Source: Bacillota bacterium (GTDB lineage: Bacteria; Bacillota; UBA4882; UBA8346). From it: a DNA stretch of 43,471 bases. The notes below the pieces were generated by a model, which was not told where the DNA came from, searched no databases, and saw only the letters and a program-made list of their open reading frames with translations. The translations under genes were made by a program, and so were the position numbers. Of the stretch, positions 32,326 to 41,400 are shown piece by piece. The stretch covers positions 1 to 43,471 of the forward strand of contig JAEZFP010000057.1 of NCBI GenBank assembly GCA_023417475.1, read 5' to 3'. How positions within the stretch are numbered: position 1 is the stretch's first letter; each line of letters starts with the position of its first letter.

Positions 32326-35300
32326 ATGGTTCGTCGTTTTAGTATTTTGGTCATGATATTGATATTGGGCTTGATTCCGGTTGCAATCAGCGCAGGATCG
32401 GGATTTCAAGGCGGTTCCGGAAGCGTTTCAAACCCGTATCAAATTATAAATGCGCAGCAGTTATATAATATGCGAACGAATTTAAGTGCTAATTATATTT
32501 TGATGGCCAATATTGATTTAAGTTCTTACAACAATTGGGAGCCGATTGGGAATTTTAATGCCAGATTTAATGGTAGTCTTAACGGAAATGGCTATAAAAT
32601 CAGCAATCTTATGATTAATCGCTCTTCCGGGGATTACCAGGCTTTATTTGGAGCCATGGATCCAGCCGGAATATTAAAAAACTTGAAACTTGAAGCTGTT
32701 AATATTGCTGGCGGTAGTCGTGTTGGAGGATTGGTTGGATATGATAAGGGGACCATTCAAGATAGCTATGTAGTCGGCAGTATCATTGGAAGTTCATTTG
32801 TGGGCGGCATGGTCGGAGAAAAAAGTGATGGAAAAATCAATAACTCCTATACTAATGTTACGATTAAGGCGACAAGTGACCGTGTCGGCGGTTTGATTGG
32901 AAGCATGAATGTTGGAACGATCTATCGCAGTTATTCTTTGGGAAGTGTAACCGGTACCGGAGCCCAGTATGGAGGACTGATTGGTCATTCAAATAGGGTT
33001 ACAATTGAGGAATGTTTTGCTTCAGTTAATGTTACAACCAGTAAAGGCCGTGTTGGAGGTTTGATAGGACATACCGAATCAAGCACAATTATTAAAAAAA
33101 GTTTCGCAACAGGAAATGTAACTAGTGCTTACACCGGAGCTAACATGAATAAGGTATTTTATACGGGTGGATTGGTTGGATGGAATGAGGCGGAAATAGA
33201 AAATTGTTATGCGACTGGTACAGTAAGTGGTAATTATCGGGTGGGGGGACTAGTGGGTCGGTCCAAGAATATTATCACTAATTCCTACGCAGTGGGCTCC
33301 ATTAAAGCACGTAAGGATCTTGGGGGATTAATCGGATACATTTCTGATTCAGTGGTTACGACTAGTAGTTATTATGATTTAGGAATGTCACATGATGAAG
33401 GAAAAGAAAAAGGAATTGCTAAAACAACATCTGAATTAAAAGATATCAATACCTTTGATGATTGGGACTTTAACAATACTTGGGTGATTGCTCCCTCCAA
33501 AAACAATGGATTTCCCTATCTACAATTTGCCGACTCCTTTGTTGGACCGGGAAATGGAACGATTAGTTACGAAATTGCCACGGTTGAGCAACTAAATGCG
33601 ATTAGAAACAATCCGTATGCCCATTATAAACTGGTCGCCGATATTGACTTAGATAATTATGATTGGCAACCGGTGGGGGATTGGAGTGTACCCTTCCGCG
33701 GAAGTCTCGATGGTAATGGATATGCCATCAAAAACTTGACAATCAATACTAGTCTCGGTTATGCCGGGTTGATAGGCATCCTTGAGCGAACTGGAGTTTT
33801 GGAAAACGTAGTTCTTGAAAATGTAAATGTTGTCGGGAAAATAAACGTTGGATCTTTGGCTGGATATAGTAGAGGGATAATCCAAGATAGTAGAGTAAAT
33901 GGAAAGATAATTGGAGATACATATGCGGGAGGCCTGGTTGGAGTCAATAACGAAGGACGAATTCTTCGGAGTCATGCAATTGTTAATGTTTTAGGGGATA
34001 AGTATATCGGGGGATTAGTTGGCTATAATTGCGGAATAATTTTTAAAGACTATACAACAGGAACGGTGGACGGTGGTTCATATGTTGGGGGGCTAGTTGG
34101 AACAAATGGTAAAGGACGTGTTTCATTTTGTTATGCCAATGTGGTAATCACAGCCACAAGCGATCGGGTTGGTGGGCTAATTGGACATAATGCGGAAGGA
34201 ACCATACTGCAATGCTATGCGATGGGAAACATTTCCGGTAATGGAATCCGTTATGGCGGTCTGGTGGGTCATTGCCATGCTGGGACAATTGATTCCTGTT
34301 TTTCCTTAGTTAATGTAACAACAAGTGAGACCCCGGTTGGGGGTCTTGTGGGACAGACCGAACCAGATGCTATAATCAAATTCAGTTTCGCAACTGGAAA
34401 TGTGACAAGTATTTCTATGAATTCAGGGTTAGTAGGCGGATTGGTTGGAAAGAGTAAGGGAAAAATTTCAAATTGTTACGCCACCGGTTCAGTAAAGGGA
34501 TACAGTTGGATTGGAGGATTGGTTGGACAGGCGGAAAATACCGTGCTTAACTCCTATGCAATCGGTTCGGTAAAATCAGTTGAAAACCGATGCGGAGGAT
34601 TGATTGCAGGATTCGTTAGTCCTAACACTGTGGTTGCGAATTTTTATAACTGGGAAACTTCAGGTGTGACGGATAATGGCATAGGAATACCAAAATCAAC
34701 CGCAGAGATGAAAAACATTAATACTTATATCGGATGGGATTTCAATACTGTTTGGAAAATTGATCCATCGATAAATAACGGCTATCCTTTTTTAGGCTAT
34801 ATTTTTCACAAAATGGACATTCCGATAATCGACAACGTATTATCCAATAGCAGTTTGACGAAAGACCTAACTTGGTCAGGTTTGATTGATGTATATAATA
34901 ATTTGACGGTTCCGGCTGGTGTAACTTTGACGATTCAACCGGGGACGGTTATCAGGGTTCGCGATGGATGTTCGATCCGGGTCCAAGGAGCAATCGTAGC
35001 TTCAGATCCGAACCAAGGAATAGTTTTTGACAGCCTTAGCGGAACTTGGGATGGGTTGATTATTGAAGCATCCGGCACGGAAAGTTTGAATGGGCTAACC
35101 GTACGTCGTGCAGTTCGGGGAGTCGCTGGTATGGGAAATGGGACAATAAATCTTACGAATTGCAATTTTGCGGAAAATCTTTGTGGAATCCATTGTTATC
35201 GCGGCAACATCAATGTAAATCGTTGTTCATTTACTAATAATCGTTATTATGGGATAAAAGAAGACAATGGCAATAATCCGGTAGTTCAAAACTGCGTTTT

Positions 35301-35397
35301 TCAAGGGAACGGTATCAATTATTACGACGGGGCTCTATTAGAAATAACAATCGAACAACTGAACAATACGCCAAATTTAGGAAATGTATTCCAATAA
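32326..35397 (+). CDS. secreted GLUG-repeat protein with C-terminal beta-helix
   Basis: A 1023-residue exported protein. Signal peptide MVRRFSILVMILILGLIPVAISAG is followed by two long homologous modules. Each opens with a YQI/YEIxxxxQLxxxR block and an xANIDL...GSLNGNGY-type segment, continues with GLUG repeats (patterns such as VGGLVGYNxGxIxxCYATGxVxG), and ends with an ELKDIN..WDFNNTW..NNGFPYL motif (residues about 24-405 and 406-825). The last 190 residues form a different right-handed beta-helix (VPAGVTLTIQPGTVIRV...). GLUG repeats occur in secreted, surface or adhesin-like proteins; no catalytic site is seen. ATG 32326 follows GGGAGG. Base composition is AT-rich in places (some 60-base stretches are under 30% GC). 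The RHS gene begins 51 bases later, so co-expression is likely. Confidence 0.88.
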   Translation: MVRRFSILVMILILGLIPVAISAGSGFQGGSGSVSNPYQIINAQQLYNMRTNLSANYILMANIDLSSYNNWEPIGNFNARFNGSLNGNGYKISNLMINRSSGDYQALFGAMDPAGILKNLKLEAVNIAGGSRVGGLVGYDKGTIQDSYVVGSIIGSSFVGGMVGEKSDGKINNSYTNVTIKATSDRVGGLIGSMNVGTIYRSYSLGSVTGTGAQYGGLIGHSNRVTIEECFASVNVTTSKGRVGGLIGHTESSTIIKKSFATGNVTSAYTGANMNKVFYTGGLVGWNEAEIENCYATGTVSGNYRVGGLVGRSKNIITNSYAVGSIKARKDLGGLIGYISDSVVTTSSYYDLGMSHDEGKEKGIAKTTSELKDINTFDDWDFNNTWVIAPSKNNGFPYLQFADSFVGPGNGTISYEIATVEQLNAIRNNPYAHYKLVADIDLDNYDWQPVGDWSVPFRGSLDGNGYAIKNLTINTSLGYAGLIGILERTGVLENVVLENVNVVGKINVGSLAGYSRGIIQDSRVNGKIIGDTYAGGLVGVNNEGRILRSHAIVNVLGDKYIGGLVGYNCGIIFKDYTTGTVDGGSYVGGLVGTNGKGRVSFCYANVVITATSDRVGGLIGHNAEGTILQCYAMGNISGNGIRYGGLVGHCHAGTIDSCFSLVNVTTSETPVGGLVGQTEPDAIIKFSFATGNVTSISMNSGLVGGLVGKSKGKISNCYATGSVKGYSWIGGLVGQAENTVLNSYAIGSVKSVENRCGGLIAGFVSPNTVVANFYNWETSGVTDNGIGIPKSTAEMKNINTYIGWDFNTVWKIDPSINNGYPFLGYIFHKMDIPIIDNVLSNSSLTKDLTWSGLIDVYNNLTVPAGVTLTIQPGTVIRVRDGCSIRVQGAIVASDPNQGIVFDSLSGTWDGLIIEASGTESLNGLTVRRAVRGVAGMGNGTINLTNCNFAENLCGIHCYRGNINVNRCSFTNNRYYGIKEDNGNNPVVQNCVFQGNGINYYDGALLEITIEQLNNTPNLGNVFQ
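32395..34808 (+). repeat. tandem duplication of a GLUG module inside one gene
   Basis: The first copy spans about 32395-33540 and the second about 33541-34808. They match in block order: opening QLYNMR/QLNAIR, ANIDLSSYNNWEPIG/ADIDLDNYDWQPVG, GSLNGNGYKISNL/GSLDGNGYAIKNL, shared repeats such as TSDRVGGLIG and FATGNVTS, and closing TSELKDINTF/TAEMKNINTY. The second copy has extra GLUG repeats. The copies have clearly diverged, so the duplication is not recent. Confidence 0.8.
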
Positions 35398-35448
35398 GCT
35401 GCTCGGCGACGGAGACAACAACTTAAAAATTGGGGAGGCCCGCTACTA

Positions 35449-38400
35449 ATGCAAAGAACGTTATTAGCCATATTCTTAAGCGTAGTGCTTGGTTTTTGCG
35501 TATCAGCCACTTGTATAGCCGCGCAGAGTAATATTACGAATCAGCTTGCGATTGCTTCGATTAGAAATTCTGATAATTTGGCCGGTTTGATTACCAACAA
35601 TAACAACGCAATTGCCATCGGAACGTTACCGAGCTTTGCGGTAGACGGTTGGTTTGAGGTAAGTTTGGCAAACAAGTGTTTTATCGATTATCTTCAGATT
35701 AACGGTTTAACGGGGCGGTTCGGTAATGTCTCCGTTTATTATTCCGATGCGAATAGCGTCTGGCAACCTTTTTTTGGGTATCGGAATATCGGATTTGCCG
35801 CCGGTAGGTTTGATCTTAGCTATGGCAACGTATTTACCGGGAATTTACGATTTGTAATTCAAGCTTCGGGACTTAATACCGCCGGAAGTACCATTGGCGG
35901 AATCAAAATATATGGGCATGAAGCGGAAGGACCGATGCTTTTAAAAGGCACGATTAGCGTCCCTAACGAGGCATTATCTTATCCGAAGAGTTTTCTTTGC
36001 GACGGCAATACCAACACGACTTGGCGGGCAAACAATGTCGGCAATGCGACAATATCGTACAGTTTGTTTGATTTTAGCGCTACCGTGTCTTCTATCAAAT
36101 TGTATACCCAAGGCGGTTCCGGTATCGCGACTTTTGAAGCGTGGGACGACAACGTTAACCGCTGGATTAGCCTGAGGAGCGCAGTTGATCTCGGGAGCGT
36201 AGCCGATGGTTGGCATCTTTTTGAAACGGCCGATATCAGTACCAATCAAATCCGAATTAGCATATCAACCGGTTCCGGGTATTCCTATGTCGGCGGTATC
36301 GCGGAAATGCAAGTGTGGGGAATTAGCACGGGAGAATACGGTCAGAGTATCCTCTTGGGAGAGAAATTCACCGGAAAGGTATCGTTTGGTGCGCGGATCA
36401 CCGATATTTCCGAATGGGACAAAGCGGAGATCGTGGCGACGGTCCCGGCGACCGTCAGCAGCTATAACTTTAGTCTCTCTGTGAATGGTTACCCAATCAC
36501 TGCAGTGGCAACCGGCAGTCTATTGAATAGCTACCGGTTGGTGAGAATTCCGGTGCCCATCGCCAAATTGCAATCAAATAACAATATCGTAACGCTTGAC
36601 TTCGGTACCGTTCAAGTATTCGATTGCAGTTTAATGTTGATGAATACGGCTGGCAAGATTGAGCCTACGTATGCCGGAATTGGCGTCAATCAACCAAATT
36701 TATTCGACCGCAATCGGTTTTTAAGTGCCGTTACGGGAACTTCATCCAGTACCTTAGCAGTTAACTGGGAGGATCCCGTTTCGCTCGATTTGATCCGTTT
36801 ATACGGCAGCAATGAAACTGGAAGCATGACAATCCAGAGTTTGGCATATTGGCAGAATGGAAGCTGGGTTCAAGTTCCGGCGGCGGATATCGTAATTGAT
36901 GGGATGAATATTTCAATCACCGGCGGATTACCCGCTACGACAAAAATTCAAATTCATTTGACCGCAGCGACCTTAAATGAAATTGAACTTTACGGGAGTT
37001 GCGTAAGCGCCAAGGGCGCACCGGTAATCACGCTGTTAACGCCGCACAGTAATGCGCAATATACCGCCGGAGAGACGATTCAGGTCACGGGTTACGTCGA
37101 TAATCCGGATACAACGGTTTTGGTAAATGGATTGGCGGCGCAGCTCAGCGGATATTATTTTAGTTGTTCGCTCACCGCCTCGACAACCGGTTCCGGTTAT
37201 CACACCATCACCGTATCGGCGACGGATCGGCAAGGACAAAGCACGCAAAAAAGCGTCATTTATATTACCGGGACGCTACCAAGTTTGACTTGTGATTTAG
37301 CCAGTCCGCATTATACGGCGGATGCAACAGTGTTGGTGACGGGGACGAGCAGCGGCGCCAATAGGGTAACGATAAATGCGCAAGCGGTTGAGGTAAATGC
37401 TGGACGCTATTCGGGACAAGTAACTTTGACGGATGGCGAGAATATCGTCGCAATAGAGGCGATCAACGCCAGCAACTTGATCAAACGGTTGGAACAGCGG
37501 ATTATCCTGGATACGAAAGCGCCGGTGTTGAATGTAAATATAGCCAAATCCGCTGAGGATCAAAACCAGGTCGAAGTCTTTGGAACGGTGAATGATCTTT
37601 CGCCGGTTACGGTGACGATTAACGGTAAAACGGTCAATGCCAGTAATGGTTATATCGACGCCCGAGTGACCTTGACCCAACGTAGCATCACTGTTGTAGC
37701 GACTGATGTAACCGGACACCGGACCATTGTCAGCTTATCCCTAGAGAATAACAGCGAGTTTTCATCAATGTCGATCGGACCCACGGGAACAGTGACCGAC
37801 TATAATTCGCCGGGCTGGACCAATATCGGGGATTTCGGCGCCGCCGCCGGTCCATTTAACGGACTGTTCTCCAGCACCCGCGAGGCTGTGTCGCAAGGTA
37901 ATCTGAGTATTAGCAGTGTCGATCTGACCTTGCCGGGCCGGAACGGTTTGAATTTGACGCTTAAACGGTTTTATAACTCCGGAGCGGCCTTTAGCGATAG
38001 CTTGGCCAATCAAGAAGTGGTTTTTCCGTTAAAGCCGTTTTTTGGCGGACAAGGCTGGTCGCTTAATATTCCGTGTATCGGTATGAAAAGCGAGGATAGC
38101 GATTTAACCACAACCGATAGTGATTATAACTCATATAGTTATGGAACTGAATATCAAAGAAAATTTTACCTGCGTCTCCCCGAAGGACAAGTAGTTGAAT
38201 TGAAAGACTTATTTGTGCATATTTATAGTTACGATAATTCGCCAACGCCGCTTTACTATCAAGATGGGACTTATAAATATAATAAAGGGACTCATTTCAA
38301 GGCGGTACGGGTCAATGAAGCGATTACCGTGACGAGTAATGATGGAACACGGTTTTATTTCGATAAAGAAGGAATGTTAACGCGTCAGGTCGATCCGAGC

Positions 38401-41400
38401 GGCAAAAGCGAGATTGTTTATACTTATAACGGTGAAAACCAACTTTCCCAAATCAAAGATTCGGTTGGGCGGGTAGTTATTTTTAACTATCACCCTGTCA
38501 CTAAGTTTTTATCGTCAATCAGTTGCAACAATCAGCCGATCGCAAGTTATGCCTACGACGGGACGACGAAAGATCTCATAGCGGTTACCGACCGAAAAGG
38601 TCGGAAAACCCAATATGCCTATGAAGTTCATTCATTCAAAAGCTCGGCAAATAACAACAATACTTGTAACTTGCGGTTATTAAATCAAATTACCTATCCG
38701 ACCGGAGGAATTTCATCCTATGAATATATCGGTTATGACCAGTGGACGAAATTTAGAGCGCCTCGCGCCAATTGGAAATATTACGGGTTTAAATATTTAG
38801 TTCAAAATCATCGAATTGATGGCAATATCATTGAAACCTACACCTATCTGTTGAATATCGATAAGGATAAAACAAATCATGAAAACTGCTTGCCGCGAAA
38901 TTGGATGGTGTTGGCCAGTGAAGTAACCACAACCGTAGCCCACGGACGGGGACGGATTCATGAAGAGTATGCGCTGATAAGTAATAACGCGATAATTAAT
39001 CCGCCGTCGGCAACATGGTTTGTAACGTATTCCAATGTTATATTACCCAGAATGGGTGATTATCAAGGCACGCTGCTATATAGTCATACATCCTATATTG
39101 CTGTGGAAGAGAACCCCAATCGGGTTTACGAAAACATTGTTTACACCTATGATAATGTGACGCAAAACATGTTGTCGGAATGGCATACTAGCGGCAACAA
39201 CACCTATAGTATCGAATATGCGTATGACGATTGGGGTAACCTTACATATACCAAAGACGGGCGGACCGGCATCGCAAAAACGGTGACCTATAAAGCAAAA
39301 GAAGCCCAAGATACTTATGAAGTTCCAAACCGGGCGGAAACAATCATTGAGAAAGAAACCGCCACCGGGAAGGTACTTTCGAAAACCGCCTATACTTATA
39401 AAGATCATAACTTACCCAATAAACCGGATACGGTTACAGTGGAGTCCGACGGGCAGACGAATGCTTCTTGTTTTGAGTATGACACGGTCGGCAATTTGAC
39501 CAAAAAGTCCGTACCGATTACCGGTGGCAAAAATTTAATTGCGACATATAGCTACAAGGACACCTATGAAAACTCTACTTATATCGCAAGCCAGACGACG
39601 GAGACGACCCGGGTCACCGATGCGCGGGGCAACGTCGGCAATATTGTCACTGCGTTTCATTATAATTACTTCGGTCAAAAAGATTGGGAGATGGACCCGC
39701 TGGGTTATGTTACCGCCTACCGGTACGACGAGTTACAACGTCCGACTATTACCATCCTTCCGGATGACAATACCCAACCCAGCCTCAACACACTGCCGGG
39801 TTACCTGAATCCGGCGGTGGATTTGTCGACGCTGCAGCATCCGATCCGGATGATGAGTTATGATGATGCCAACAATACCACCACGATGCTCAATGAAAAC
39901 GGTCAAAAGACAGTAACGCAATATACCAAGTTCGGCAAACCCGCGAACGTGAAAAAATACAATCAGGGTAAAGTTGTTGAAGAAACTTCAATCCAATACG
40001 ACTCGCAGTGGCGGATTACAGCAGTCACCGATCGCAAAGGGACTACCGGCTATGAATATGACGGGTTGGACCGAATCGTCAAGGTGATTTATCCGGCGAC
40101 TGCGACTGACGGCAGCCGGGCTTTTGTGACCATCGTCTATGATGATGATCATCATACCAAGACCTTTACCAACGAGAATCAACAGGTCATTGCCATTGAA
40201 ACCTATAATCTCGCCGGACAATTGCTGGGCGCCGTGCAACGGGCTACCTATGGAGGTAAAGACGAAGAGTACAAATGGAGTTATACCTACGATGCCCTCG
40301 GCAATAAGCTTACTGTAACCAAACCGGCGCTCAAGAATCAGGATAACGACAGTTTGCTCCCGGCTGCGGTGACCACGTATCGGTATCAACCGCTCGTCAA
40401 TAAACCGATCGCGCAGGAATTGCCGAACGTGTTGGGAATTGTTGCTAATCCTGATAATTTGAATAAAAACGCATTTTTGGCTCCCGCCGGTACCGCTACA
40501 ATCAAGGTTAGCACCGTACTGGACAAGATGGGCAATCCGTTGCAGACGACTGATGCCAACGGCAATGTTACCAATTATGTCTATGACGAGCTGACCCGGT
40601 TATTGAAGACTACGCAAAGTTTTAAACAATATGATTATATCGTTAAAACAACGGAAACTTCGTATACCTATGATGCCGCCGGGCGTAAAACGACGGTGCG
40701 GATCAGTGACCCGAACGCCACGGCGCTTGACCGGATTTGGCACTATGATTATTCGGCCCGCGGGCAACTGCTAAAAGAGACGGATCCGGCCGGTAATGTG
40801 ACGCAGTACCGTTATGATCCCGCCGGCAATAAAATTGCGGTGATCGATCCGCGCAATCCGAGTGATAGTGCCAATAGTTGGTATCAATTCTCCGGTACGG
40901 GGGTCAATCGGACGGTGACCATCCGTGATCCTAGAAGTAATAAAACCTTTACCACCTGGTATCTGTATGACGACTTAAACCGACCGGTCCGGACCGTAAT
41001 GCCGGGTCTGGCTTCCGATCTCGATCCGTTTGGGGAACCCACTTATAGCAATCCGCACACCGACGTCAGTTACGGGTGGAATGACACCCACACCACTACG
41101 TCGGAGACCGACGCCAACGGAGTCAGTATCACGTCATGGTATAACAGCCGCAATTGGCTGACTGATATTTATCAAAACGGACTGCGGAAACAGTATTTCG
41201 TTTATGACAATGCCGGAAATAAAACCGCTGAGTATAACATAGTCAAAGGAACAACTACCTATATTCATACCCAATATGCCTATGACAGTCTCGGGAGAGT
41301 GCGCAAAGTCGTCGCCCCCAACGGAACCGATGTGCAACTCTTTGAATATGACGCATTTGGCAACCGAATCAAAGTGAGTGTGGGGTCGACTGCGACCAAC

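Noticed and set aside
32395..34808. Repeated sequence considered as a CRISPR array
   Set aside because: The repeats are coding, differ in length and sequence, and correspond to GLUG protein motifs.
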